Positions 1-7,742 of a DNA stretch of 50,178 bases are shown here, one piece after another. The notes beneath the pieces were generated by a model, which was not told the DNA's origin, made no database searches, and saw only the letters and a list, made by a program, of their open reading frames with translations. This DNA is from Lysobacterales bacterium. GTDB taxonomy: Bacteria > Pseudomonadota > Gammaproteobacteria > Xanthomonadales > Rhodanobacteraceae. The DNA is taken from the NCBI GenBank assembly GCA_021324945.1, contig JAJPID010000026.1:1-50178 (forward strand), given 5' to 3'. How positions within the stretch are numbered: position 1 is the stretch's first letter; each line of letters begins with the position of its first letter. The translations under genes were made by a program, and so were the position numbers.

Positions 1-2
1 AG

Positions 3-194
3 CGCGCCCTCCGCGATGCCGGTGTGCACCGAGCGACCCTGATCCCGAGGATCAAGTGGGCAGGCTCGCCGGATGATCAGGCTTTCCGCTCGCGGCGGAC
101 TTGCACATTCATGCGGTATACGCCGGCCCGAGGTCGTGCATTAGGAACAAGGCAATTGCTGAAGATACACTGCCGCACATCGCAGGGGACGCCG
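3..194 (-). ncRNA. ssrS: 6S RNA
   Basis: 6S RNA is a global regulator that mimics an open promoter and sequesters the housekeeping RNA polymerase holoenzyme. The two ends form a long closing stem. The 5' arm (minus strand, about 194-172, containing CCCCTGCGATG) pairs with the 3' arm (about 24-3, GGCATCGCGGAGGG). The 3' arm closely resembles the GGCATCTCGGAG end of E. coli 6S RNA. The length of about 190 nt fits the family, and the internal arms around 130-50 could form the expected central bubble and stems. It lies immediately downstream of zapA, which is the conserved gammaproteobacterial position. The ends are estimated from the stem and the upstream -10 box. The molecule is essentially complete at the window edge. 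Confidence 0.85.
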
Positions 195-197
195 CGG

Positions 198-500
198 CTA
201 TTTTACGTGGCTAGCGAGTGCGCCTTCAAGCTTGCGGCGCAGCATGCTCATTCCTTCGCCAACGCCGCGCAGTTGTTCATCCTGATTGCGGCGCAATTGC
301 AACAATTCGTGCGCGATCGAAAGCGCTGCCAGCACCGCCACGCGGTCGTAGCCGACACTGCGCGACGAGCCGCGCAATTCGCGCATCTTGCCGTCGAGAA
401 ACGACGCGGCCGCCATCAGGCCTTCGCGTTCCTCCGGCGCGCAGCCGATCAGGAATTCCCGGTCGAGCAGGCGGACGGTGGCGGTGATGGATTCGGTCAT
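198..500 (-). CDS. zapA: Cell division protein ZapA
   Basis: ZapA is a small cytoplasmic protein that binds and bundles FtsZ filaments and stabilises the Z ring. The 100-residue product fits the family in length. It has the typical N-terminal half (TVRLLDREFLIGCAPEE, an FtsZ-binding beta/alpha fold) and a helical C-terminal half with heptad-like leucines (ELLQLRRNQDEQL) for coiled-coil tetramer formation. The ATG overlaps the stop of the upstream ZapB-like gene in an ATGA, so the two are translationally coupled. 6S RNA begins a few bases after the stop. The family call is secure. Confidence 0.9.
   Translation of the reverse strand: MTESITATVRLLDREFLIGCAPEEREGLMAAASFLDGKMRELRGSSRSVGYDRVAVLAALSIAHELLQLRRNQDEQLRGVGEGMSMLRRKLEGALASHVK
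200..229 (-). promoter_or_regulatory. Promoter of 6S RNA inside the 3' end of zapA
   Basis: Read on the minus strand, TTGAAG (229-224), an 18-base spacer and TAAAAT (205-200) make a plausible sigma-70 promoter. It would start transcription at about 194-193, exactly at the 5' arm of the 6S closing stem. The -10 box overlaps the zapA stop codon (200-198). 6S RNA could therefore be made both from this promoter and by processing of a zapA read-through transcript. Confidence 0.5.
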
Positions 501-721
501 CAGCCCGCGTTCTCCAGGGCTTTCAATCGCTCGATCATGGCTTCCACGCGCGAGCGCGCCTGCTCATTGCGCGACAACAGTTGCGCACGCTCGGCCGCGA
601 GCTGCTCGCGACTGTGTCGCAAGCTTTCGTTTTCCTCACGCAGCGTGCGCAGCGCGTCAAGCGCACGATCCATCGCTGCGGAGAGTGCGTCCAGTTCGGT
701 CTTCAATTCGGATTCGCCCAT
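500..721 (-). CDS. ZapB-like coiled-coil protein (TIGR02449-type)
   Basis: A 73-residue, almost wholly alpha-helical protein, rich in Glu, Arg, Leu and Ala, with continuous heptads (ALDALRTLREENESLRHSRE). It has no membrane segment and no cysteine. Small coiled-coil proteins of this kind sit directly upstream of zapA in Xanthomonadales and related gammaproteobacteria. They are thought to act with ZapA at the Z ring in the manner of ZapB. The stop overlaps the zapA start by one base. The start chosen is the ATG at 721, which follows a -10-like TATAGT by six bases and has no Shine-Dalgarno sequence. Division role is inferred from context. Confidence 0.8.
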   Translation of the reverse strand: MGESELKTELDALSAAMDRALDALRTLREENESLRHSREQLAAERAQLLSRNEQARSRVEAMIERLKALENAG

Positions 722-727
722 GGGCGG

Positions 728-733
728 ACTATA
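728..733 (-). promoter_or_regulatory. -10 box for the zapB-like/zapA operon (possible leaderless start)
   Basis: TATAGT on the minus strand is followed by exactly six bases (CCGCCC) and then the ATG of the ZapB-like gene. A transcript from this box would start at or next to the A of the ATG. No convincing -35 box is seen 16-18 bases upstream. Confidence 0.4.
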
Positions 734-793
734 AGGGAAATTTTGCGCGCGGGCATCCGGCGGGCGACAGGATTGCGAAGGCGCGTCCGCCGC

Positions 794-1801
794 TCAGTGA
801 TACCCCGCATCCGCCGCGATCTTGCCCCGGAACACGCTGTAGGAATAGGCGGTATAGCTCAGCACCGCGGGAATCATGATGAATGCGCCGACCATCACGA
901 ACAGTTGCGAACTGGGAGCGGACGCCGCCTGCCAGATGGTGAGCGACGGTGGCACGATGTTGGGCCAGATGCCGATCACCAGCCCGATGAAGCCCAACAG
1001 GAAGAAGCACAGTGACAGCACGAACGGCGCAATTTCGCGGTTGCGGATCACCGCCAGCCACAAGGCCGCTGCGTTGATCACGGTCAGCATAGGCACTGGG
1101 CTTAGATACCAGAAATTCGGCCAGGTGAACCAGCGCGCCATCAGGTGCGAGTTCACGAATGGCAGCCAGGCGCTCACCAGCAACATGAACGCGATCACCG
1201 CCAGCATCAGCGGGCGCGTCAGGTCGAAGGCGATGCGCTGCACGCGGCCTTCGGTTTTCAGTATCAGCCAGGTCGCGCCCAGCAGCGCGTAGCCGAACAC
1301 CACCGCGATGCCGGTCAGCATCGAAAACGGCGAGAACCACGCGAACGCCTGCGCGTGCACGTATTTTCCGCCGGTCAGCGGCATGCCTTCGACCAGCGCG
1401 CCGAGGATCAAACCCTGCATGAAGGCGGCGATCAGGGAACCCGCGGCGAAGGCGATGCCCCACACCCAGCGCGAGCGCTGCGCCTTGAAACGGAATTCGA
1501 ACGCCACGCCACGGAAGATCAGCGCGATCAGCATGCAAAGGATCGGCAGATACAGTGCCGACAGTACGATGGCATAGGCTTTCGGAAACGCCGCCAGCAG
1601 GCCCGCGCCGCCCATCACCAGCCAGGTTTCGTTGCCGTCCCAGATCGGCGCGGCAGTGTTCATCATCAGGTCGCGCTGATCGTCATGGTCGGCGAACGGC
1701 GTCAGAATTCCGATGCCGAGCACGAAACCGTCTAGGAGCACGTACATCATCACGGCAAAGCCAATGATGAAGTACCAGATGACGGGGAGGATTTCGCTCA
1801 C
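794..1801 (-). CDS. cydB: Cytochrome bd-type ubiquinol oxidase subunit II
   Basis: Subunit II of the bd oxidase is an inner-membrane protein that pairs with CydA to form the quinol:oxygen oxidoreductase. The 335-residue product is strongly hydrophobic with about eight to nine membrane segments. It opens with the family hallmark around VLDGFVLGIGIL and contains PIWDGNETWLVMGGAGLLAAFP, which is characteristic of CydB/CioB. The start is a GTG overlapping the cydA stop in GTGA, so expression is coupled. The length is that of the shorter CioB branch. No cydX-like small ORF is visible in the 72 bases between this gene and the ZapB-like gene. Confidence 0.93.
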   Translation of the reverse strand: MSEILPVIWYFIIGFAVMMYVLLDGFVLGIGILTPFADHDDQRDLMMNTAAPIWDGNETWLVMGGAGLLAAFPKAYAIVLSALYLPILCMLIALIFRGVAFEFRFKAQRSRWVWGIAFAAGSLIAAFMQGLILGALVEGMPLTGGKYVHAQAFAWFSPFSMLTGIAVVFGYALLGATWLILKTEGRVQRIAFDLTRPLMLAVIAFMLLVSAWLPFVNSHLMARWFTWPNFWYLSPVPMLTVINAAALWLAVIRNREIAPFVLSLCFFLLGFIGLVIGIWPNIVPPSLTIWQAASAPSSQLFVMVGAFIMIPAVLSYTAYSYSVFRGKIAADAGYH

Positions 1802-3186
1802 GGTCGCTCTCCCATCTCTTCGTCACCGAGTGACAGCGGCCGCGCAGCCGTGGAGAGGGTGCGAGCACGCGGCGGTGCGGGAATCGGTCCGGTGCGCAGC
1901 ATCTTGATCAGATACCAAGTCGCGAATCCGAACAGCAGCAGGTAAGTGACGATGTAGGTGATCAACGAACCGAGCACGCTGCCCGACGTGATGTTGGGGC
2001 TGACCGCATCGGCCGTGCGCAACACGCCGTACACCACCCATGGCTGACGGCCGACCTCCGCCACCCACCAGCCCAGCACCAGCGCGATGAAACCTGATGG
2101 CGTCATCGCCATCCACGTGCGCAGGTACCAGCGCGAGGTGAACGCGGTGCCGCGTTTCAGCTTCCACAAGCCGTACCAGGAGATCAGCAGCATCAGCACG
2201 CCGATCGCCACCATGATGCGGAAGGCGAAGAATGGGATCATTACCGGCGGTTGCTGATCGCGCGGAAAATCGCGCAGGCCTTTGACCGAGCCGCTCCACG
2301 AATGCGTCAGAATCAAACTGCCCAGATGCGGAATCTGCCAAGCGTAATCATTACGCTGTGCGTCCTGATCGGGAATCGCGAACACATTGAACGGCACGTT
2401 GGAGCTGGTGTCCCAGTGCGCCTCCAGCGCGGCCAGCTTGGCCGGTTGATAGCGACCGACTTCCAACCCGGACATATCGCCGGCGATGATCTGCAGCGGC
2501 GCCACGAGCGACACGAAGATCAGCGCGCAACGCAAGCAGAGCTTCGCCTTCTCCGGAAATTTGCCGCGATAAAGATAAAAGGCGGAAATCCCGCCGATCA
2601 CAAACGCGGTGGTGAGGAACGCCGCCAGCACCATGTGCGCGAGGCGATACGGGAACGACGGATTGAAGATGATCTTCCACCAGTCCACCGGATAGAAAAT
2701 GCCGTTGCGCAATTCGTAGCCGGCCGGCGTCTGCATCCAGCTGTTGGCGCTGATGATCCAGAAGGTCGAGATCAGCGTGCCCAGCGCGACCATGCAGGTC
2801 GCGAAGAAGTGTGTGCCGTGGCCGACGCGCTGCCAGCCGAACAGCATTACGCCCAGGAACGTCGCCTCCATGAAGAACGCTGTCAGCACTTCGTAATTCA
2901 GCAGCGGGCCGACCACGTTGCCGGCGGCGGACGAAAATCCCGCCCAGTTGGTGCCGAACTGGAAACTCATCACGATGCCGGTGACGACGCCGACGCCGAA
3001 CGACACCGAGAAGATCTTCATCCAGAAGAAATACAGATCGCGTACGTGCTCCTCGCGTCTGCGCAACCACAGCGCTTCCAGAAATACCAGCCAGCTCGCC
3101 AGGCCGACGGTGAAAGCCGGGAAGAGAATGTGGAACGAGATCACGAAGCCGAACTGCAATCTCGACAGCAGCAGTGCTTCGGTCAT
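1798..3186 (-). CDS. cydA: Cytochrome bd-type ubiquinol oxidase subunit I, cyanide-insensitive (CioA) type
   Basis: This is the catalytic haem b558/b595/d subunit of cytochrome bd, which reduces oxygen to water with quinol and contributes to proton-motive force without pumping. The start is set at the ATG at 3186 because it aligns with the family N-terminus, puts the haem ligand His at residue 19, and has GGGGAG upstream. Glu99 and Glu107 (NYE and FFME) and the second His in YRLAHMVL are present. VAEVGRQPW near the C-terminus is diagnostic. The quinol-binding loop after GDMSGLEVG is short, as in the CioA branch. At 462 residues it is shorter than E. coli CydA. No cydDC assembly genes occur in the window. 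Confidence 0.93.
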   Translation of the reverse strand: MTEALLLSRLQFGFVISFHILFPAFTVGLASWLVFLEALWLRRREEHVRDLYFFWMKIFSVSFGVGVVTGIVMSFQFGTNWAGFSSAAGNVVGPLLNYEVLTAFFMEATFLGVMLFGWQRVGHGTHFFATCMVALGTLISTFWIISANSWMQTPAGYELRNGIFYPVDWWKIIFNPSFPYRLAHMVLAAFLTTAFVIGGISAFYLYRGKFPEKAKLCLRCALIFVSLVAPLQIIAGDMSGLEVGRYQPAKLAALEAHWDTSSNVPFNVFAIPDQDAQRNDYAWQIPHLGSLILTHSWSGSVKGLRDFPRDQQPPVMIPFFAFRIMVAIGVLMLLISWYGLWKLKRGTAFTSRWYLRTWMAMTPSGFIALVLGWWVAEVGRQPWVVYGVLRTADAVSPNITSGSVLGSLITYIVTYLLLFGFATWYLIKMLRTGPIPAPPRARTLSTAARPLSLGDEEMGERP

Positions 3187-3254
3187 CGCGGGCTCCCCGG
3201 GAATATCCGTGCGGCACAAACTGCATCGATTATCGCACGCTGACCGCGCGCGGC

Positions 3255-3260
3255 TAAAAT
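3255..3260 (+). promoter_or_regulatory. Candidate -10 box for the virJ-mprF operon
   Basis: TAAAAT lies about 33 bases upstream of the VirJ-like ATG, in the divergent region between cydA and virJ. No clear -35 hexamer is seen at standard spacing, so the call rests on the -10 box and position only. Confidence 0.3.
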
Positions 3261-3293
3261 GCGCGGCTTCGCGGTTGCGCGAGTCCGGAGCTT

Positions 3294-4148
3294 ATGCGTG
3301 GCTTGTTGACGGCGGTGATGGCCGTGAGCGTGGCGTGGCCGCTTCCGCTGCGCGCGAACGATATGCCTGCGTCCACGGGGGCCGTGACGCAGGCCGATGC
3401 GCGTTTGCAGAACGCGCCGCTGGACGTGCAGGCGCGCGAATTCGTTGCCGATCCGGAGTTCGGTGAAGTCACGGTGTACGCGAGCGCGAGCGCCTCCCCG
3501 CGCGGACTCGCGCTGTTCGCATCGGGCGACGGCGGCTGGAATCTCGGCGTGCGCGACATGGCGCACCAGGCCGCCGCGGACGGCTGGTGGGTGGCCGGTT
3601 TCGACACGCCGAAATGGTTGAAGCACCTCGACGAAGCGAACGCGCCGTGCAGCGACGCGGCCGGCAAACTGCAAGCGCTCGGCGCGCGCATCACGCAGCG
3701 CGAACATTTGCCGGAAAACACGCCGGTGATCCTGATCGGCTATTCGTCCGGCGCCACGGTGGTGTACGCCGCGCTGGCGCAGGCGAAAACCAATCAATTT
3801 GCCGGCGGACTGTCGCTCGGGTTCTGTCCTGATCTGATCATCCACAAACCGTTCTGTCCCGGCGTCAATCATTTGACAGCGCATCGCGATCCCAAACCGC
3901 CGCATACGCCGAATTTTGATCGCGCCGATCGTCTGGGTGCGCCGTGGCGCGTGCTGCAGGGCGAAATCGATCAGGTCTGCGCGCCGCACTTCTCACCGGA
4001 TTTCGCCAAGCCGTTGCGCGATGCGGAAGTGTGGATGCTGCCGCGCGTGGGTCACGGTTTCGGCAAACCGAAGAACTGGATGTCGCAGTACCGCGCGGCT
4101 CTGAGGAGTCTGCCGGCTGCCGCGAAAAGCGCGGGCGGGTCGCCGTGA
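3294..4148 (+). CDS. virJ: VirJ-family periplasmic alpha/beta hydrolase (single domain)
   Basis: A 284-residue secreted protein with an N-terminal signal peptide (about residues 1-22, ending in PLRAND). The VirJ signature FASGDGGWNLGVRDMA is followed by an alpha/beta-hydrolase nucleophile elbow (LIGYSSGATV, Ser). A candidate acid (GEIDQVCAP) and a late His (RVGHGFGKP) would complete the triad. The related AcvB of Agrobacterium/Rhizobium is reported to hydrolyse lysyl-phosphatidylglycerol and is encoded with the synthase gene. Here the stop overlaps the mprF start in GTGA, so synthase and putative hydrolase are translationally coupled. GGAG lies five bases before the ATG. The family is confident; the lysyl-PG substrate is inferred from the pairing. 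Confidence 0.8.
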   Translation: MRGLLTAVMAVSVAWPLPLRANDMPASTGAVTQADARLQNAPLDVQAREFVADPEFGEVTVYASASASPRGLALFASGDGGWNLGVRDMAHQAAADGWWVAGFDTPKWLKHLDEANAPCSDAAGKLQALGARITQREHLPENTPVILIGYSSGATVVYAALAQAKTNQFAGGLSLGFCPDLIIHKPFCPGVNHLTAHRDPKPPHTPNFDRADRLGAPWRVLQGEIDQVCAPHFSPDFAKPLRDAEVWMLPRVGHGFGKPKNWMSQYRAALRSLPAAAKSAGGSP

Positions 4149-6766
4149 GTGCCACGACGACACCCTCAATTGCTGGTTTCCTGCGCGTCTGGCTTGCGCG
4201 GTTGCGGTGGGCGGTGCCGATCGTATTTCTCGGCGTGACGGCATGGCTGGTCTGGCGCGAGCTCGCGGGTTTCAATCTGCGTGAATTGCAGCGCACGCTG
4301 TTGCACGTGCGCACGGTGAATGCGGCGATGGCCGCGGCGCTGGCGCTGTTCGCCGTCGCCTTCACCGGCAGCGTGGATGTGGCGATCGCGCGTTGGCTGA
4401 AACTGGACGTGCGCGCGCGCGAATTGCTGCGTCTATCGTTCGTTGCCAACGCGCTCGCCAACACGCTCAATCTTTCCGGCGCGATCGGTTCGGGCGTGCG
4501 GCTGCTCGGCTTGTCTTCGCACGCGGTGCCGATGCGGCGCAGCGCCGCGCTGGTCGGACTGCAGGTGCTGTCGTTGCCGCTGGGACTTTCCGCGCTGGTG
4601 ATCGCGACGCTCGCTTCGGGTTCGCTGCCGGTGACACCCGGCGCGGCGACGCACTGGCTCGCGATCGTAATTCTGATCGCCGCGGCGTTGTATCTGCCTC
4701 TGTATTTTCTGCTGACCGGCCGCCGCGCGCTGATGCGCTGGCTGCCGGAAGAGCAAGGCTTGCCACCGTGGCAATTGAAGTCGACGCTCGCGGCGTTGTC
4801 GTTACTCGACTGGCTGCTTGCTGCAGCCTCGTTGTGGGTGTGTCTGACCTTGGCTGGTGCACAGGTGAGCGCGACGGTGTTGCTGGGCGCCTACGCGGGT
4901 GCGGCGGTGCTCGGTCTCGCGAGCATGATTCCCGGCGGTTTCGGTGTATTTGACGGCTTGTTGCTGCTTGCGCTCACCGCCGCCGGCGTTCCCGGGGAAA
5001 ACGTCACCGCTGGCTTGATCCTGTTTCGCGTCGTGTATTACCTGCTGCCGCTGCTCGCGGCGCTGTGGCTGGGCGCGGGCATGCTGGCGCAACGCATGCC
5101 CGCGCTGTCGCGCGCTCGCGCGCGGTTGGCGGCGCATCCGCTGTTCGGTGTGCTCGGTTTGCCGGTGAGTCTGCTCGGCAATCTCGGGGTGCGGCTGCTG
5201 GCATGGCTCACCTTCGCGGCCGGCGCGCTGCAATTGGTCACCACCGCGATCCCGGCGCTGCACGAACGCATGGTGAAACTGCACCAGTGGCTGCCGGTGG
5301 AGGCGATCGAGAGTTCACATCTGCTGAGTGTTGTCATCGGAGTGCTGTTGCTGGGTCTGGCGCGCGGCATCGACGGCCGGTTGCGCGTGGCGTACCGCCT
5401 GGTGCAATGGCTGCTGTGGCTTTCGGCAATCCTCGCTTTGACCAAAGGCCTGCATTGGATCCAAACGCTGTTTCTGCTCGCGGTTTCCGCTCTGCTGCGC
5501 ACGCGCCGCGCGGATTTTTCGCGCGCGGCGATGAATATTTCTTCCGCGCGCAATTGGCGCTGGCTGATCGGATTGCTGGTCGTGGTCGGTTTGTTCTTCG
5601 CCCTCGGCGTGGCGGCGGTGATCGGCGACGACAGTTTCGATTTCTTCGCGGTCGGTCCCGGCGAGCACGCCTCGCGCCTCGCACGCGGCGCGACGGCGGC
5701 GGTGGTCGGTCTGGTGCTGTATCTGATCTGGCAGGCGTTTGCGGTGCGGCGCGTCCCGCTGCCGCTGCCCACTCGCGCCGAATTGCAACATGCGCGCGAG
5801 GTGTATATGCAGCACGGCGGCGGCGAGTTCGCGCATCTCACGCTGATGGGCGACAAGCGTCTGTTCTGGGCCGCCGACCGTGCAGCGGTGATCGCCTACG
5901 GCACGGTGCGTGACCGGCTGGTCGCGCTCGGCACGCCCAGCGGGCCGGAACAGTCGATCGAACGCGCGATCCTGGATTTCCGCCGCTTCGCCGATCATCA
6001 GGACCGCGTGCCGATGTTCTACGAAGTGCTGGAGCCGGATCTGCACTGGTTCCACGATCTCGGTTTCGACCTCTTCAAGCTCGGCGAACTGGCGACGGTG
6101 CCGCTGAGCGAATTCTCGTTGTCGGGCAAACGTTGGGAAGATCTGCGCGCGGCGGTGAACCGCGCGCAGCGCGAGAACCTGCAATTCCAGATCGTCGAGC
6201 CGCCTTTCGACACGTCGCTGCTGGACGACCTGCAGCGCGTGTCGGAGGCGTGGCTGGCCGAGCGCGGCGCGGCGGAAAAAGGCTTTTCGCTCGGCCGTTT
6301 CGATCCGGAGTATTTCTCCTGGAGCCCGGTGGCGCTCGTGCGGCGCAATCATGAACTCATCGCGTTCGCCAATCTGCAACCGCCTTACGGACCGAACGGC
6401 ACGGCGAGTGTTGATCTGATGCGCCAGACGCCCGACGCACCGCGCGGCAGCATGGATTTCCTCTTCGCGCAGGTGATGCAGTGGGCGAAGGAACAGGGGC
6501 ACACGCGCTTTTCGCTCGGCATGGCGCCGCTGTCCAATGTCGGCGTGCACCAATACGCGCGCATCAATGAGCGGCTTGCCGCGCTGGCGTTTCGCTACGG
6601 CAATCGCCTCTACAACTATCAGGGGTTGCGCCGGTACAAGGACAAGTTCAAGCCGGAATGGACCGGCGCATATCTCGCCTATCCACGCGGGCTGTGGGTG
6701 CCGGGCCTGCTGCTCGACATCACGGCCTTGATCGCCGGCGGCTATCGGCGGCTATTCTTCGGATGA
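4145..6766 (+). CDS. mprF: Phosphatidylglycerol lysyltransferase / flippase MprF
   Basis: An inner-membrane enzyme that transfers an amino acid (typically lysine or alanine) from charged tRNA to phosphatidylglycerol and flips the cationic lipid outward. This gives resistance to cationic peptides and acid. The 873-residue product has the full architecture. About residues 1-530 are hydrophobic flippase segments, including MIPGGFGVFDGLLLLAL typical of UPF0104. From about 544 to the end is the soluble DUF2156 synthetase domain, with FSLGRFDPEYF, SVDLMR and YKDKFKPEW. The open frame extends far upstream inside virJ, but the GTG at 4145, overlapping the virJ stop, gives the expected N-terminus. The amino-acid specificity cannot be read from the sequence. 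Confidence 0.9.
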   Translation: MSATTTPSIAGFLRVWLARLRWAVPIVFLGVTAWLVWRELAGFNLRELQRTLLHVRTVNAAMAAALALFAVAFTGSVDVAIARWLKLDVRARELLRLSFVANALANTLNLSGAIGSGVRLLGLSSHAVPMRRSAALVGLQVLSLPLGLSALVIATLASGSLPVTPGAATHWLAIVILIAAALYLPLYFLLTGRRALMRWLPEEQGLPPWQLKSTLAALSLLDWLLAAASLWVCLTLAGAQVSATVLLGAYAGAAVLGLASMIPGGFGVFDGLLLLALTAAGVPGENVTAGLILFRVVYYLLPLLAALWLGAGMLAQRMPALSRARARLAAHPLFGVLGLPVSLLGNLGVRLLAWLTFAAGALQLVTTAIPALHERMVKLHQWLPVEAIESSHLLSVVIGVLLLGLARGIDGRLRVAYRLVQWLLWLSAILALTKGLHWIQTLFLLAVSALLRTRRADFSRAAMNISSARNWRWLIGLLVVVGLFFALGVAAVIGDDSFDFFAVGPGEHASRLARGATAAVVGLVLYLIWQAFAVRRVPLPLPTRAELQHAREVYMQHGGGEFAHLTLMGDKRLFWAADRAAVIAYGTVRDRLVALGTPSGPEQSIERAILDFRRFADHQDRVPMFYEVLEPDLHWFHDLGFDLFKLGELATVPLSEFSLSGKRWEDLRAAVNRAQRENLQFQIVEPPFDTSLLDDLQRVSEAWLAERGAAEKGFSLGRFDPEYFSWSPVALVRRNHELIAFANLQPPYGPNGTASVDLMRQTPDAPRGSMDFLFAQVMQWAKEQGHTRFSLGMAPLSNVGVHQYARINERLAALAFRYGNRLYNYQGLRRYKDKFKPEWTGAYLAYPRGLWVPGLLLDITALIAGGYRRLFFG

Positions 6767-6773
6767 TCCGGAG

Positions 6774-7181
6774 TTATACGCGCCTTATCGCGCGATCCAG
6801 GCTGACCGGTCCGCCACCCGCTGCGGACAGATACAGGAACACGAAGCAGAACAGCACCGCCTCATCGCCGTGATTGAGGATCGGCCAGACGTGATTCATC
6901 TTGTAATGCACCATGAAATAGGCAAATGCCATTTCGCCGGAAAGAATGAACGCGATCGGCCGCGTGAACAGGCCGAGCAGCAGCAAGCCGCCGCCGAAAC
7001 ATTCAAGCACGCCGGCCAAGCCCATCAGCGAGAACAGGTGCACGTTGGCGTGTCCGCCTGCGCCTGGAAAGCCGAACAATTTCTGCATGCCATGCTGCAT
7101 GAACAGGAACGCCGCAACGATGCGCAGCAGACTCAGCAGGAATGGCGACCACTTGATCCAGAACGCACCGGCATTCGCCAT
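6774..7181 (-). CDS. DoxX family membrane protein
   Basis: A 135-residue protein with four predicted membrane helices. It has the DoxX/DoxD features FLFMQHGMQKLFGF near the N-terminus and a Gly-rich second helix (LECFGGGLLLLGLF). DoxX proteins are small inner-membrane proteins, some linked to thiosulfate:quinone oxidoreductase or oxidative stress; this one has no such partner beside it. GGGAG lies eight bases before the ATG. It converges with mprF, the two stops being only a few bases apart. The family is clear, the function is not. Confidence 0.85.
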   Translation of the reverse strand: MANAGAFWIKWSPFLLSLLRIVAAFLFMQHGMQKLFGFPGAGGHANVHLFSLMGLAGVLECFGGGLLLLGLFTRPIAFILSGEMAFAYFMVHYKMNHVWPILNHGDEAVLFCFVFLYLSAAGGGPVSLDRAIRRV

Positions 7182-7235
7182 GATCTGTCTCCCGTTGTGC
7201 TCCGCGATTGCGGTGAAAAGTAGCAGATTCAGGCG

Positions 7236-7339
7236 CTGAGCAGTGAGGTGAGGAGTGAGCAGTGAGTGGGTAGTAGAAGCGCGGATGTCGTCCCAAACGC
7301 CAAAACCTGCGACTCACCACTCAAGACTCACTCACTCCC
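7236..7339. repeat. Heptamer-repeat hairpin, GTGAGNN type (doxX-VOC gap)
   Basis: The left arm has 7-base units CTGAGCA, GTGAG, GTGAGGA, GTGAGCA and GTGAGTG (7236-7268). After a loop, the right arm has ACTCACC, ACTCAAG, ACTCACT and CACTCCC (7312-7339), complementary to the left units. The element fills most of the space between two genes and supplies the TGA stop of the VOC gene (7334-7332, minus strand). Confidence 0.75.
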
Positions 7340-7706
7340 ACGTGTTCGCATGCGGCCCCACCTTGCCGCCGCGCTGCGGGCGGATCACGCAGAAACGCTG
7401 TCCGGTCGGCGCTTCCATCACCACCCAGGTCCTGACCGCCTCGATGCGCTTGGCGCCCAGCTTCTCCAGACGACGCACTTCCGCTTCGATGTCGTCGCTT
7501 TCGATGTCCAGATGCACGCGGCTGGGATGATCCACGCGCTGCACCGTCACGATCGGTTCGTCGTCGTGCGTCTCGATGTCCATGTACTTGCCATCGTTGT
7601 CCGGCTTGTATGAACGCCCCAGCGCCTGCGACCAGAATTTCGCCGCCGCCTCCAGATCGTCGGTGTTGCAATCGATGATGATGCTGCACAGTCGCGAGTG
7701 ATGCAT
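7332..7706 (-). CDS. VOC (glyoxalase/dioxygenase-fold) family protein
   Basis: A 124-residue cytoplasmic protein with two beta-alpha-beta-beta modules: LCSIIIDCNTDDLEAAAKFW at the N-terminus, then VHLDIESDDIEAEVRRLEKLGA and WVVMEAPTGQRFCVIRP. This is the glyoxalase-like subgroup of the vicinal oxygen chelate superfamily, in which substrates cannot be predicted from sequence. A good AAGGGGAAGC ribosome-binding site precedes the ATG. The last codons and the stop lie in a heptamer-repeat element, so the extreme C-terminus (about NTWE) may be repeat-derived. It stands downstream of the AcvB-type gene on the same strand, 36 bases apart, possibly co-transcribed. Confidence 0.85.
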   Translation of the reverse strand: MHHSRLCSIIIDCNTDDLEAAAKFWSQALGRSYKPDNDGKYMDIETHDDEPIVTVQRVDHPSRVHLDIESDDIEAEVRRLEKLGAKRIEAVRTWVVMEAPTGQRFCVIRPQRGGKVGPHANTWE

Positions 7707-7742
7707 GCTTCCCCTTGCGTGAGTTGCTTCAATCGGTGCCGA

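Noticed and set aside
2251-3243. Long plus-strand open frame opposite cydA (and similar ones opposite purL, mprF and the hybrid kinase)
   Set aside because: High G+C gives long antisense frames. These are rich in Arg, His and Gln, show no domains and mirror well-supported genes.
7236-7339. CRISPR array
   Set aside because: The units are 7 bases with no spacers of regular length, and no cas genes are nearby; the pattern is a tandem-repeat hairpin.
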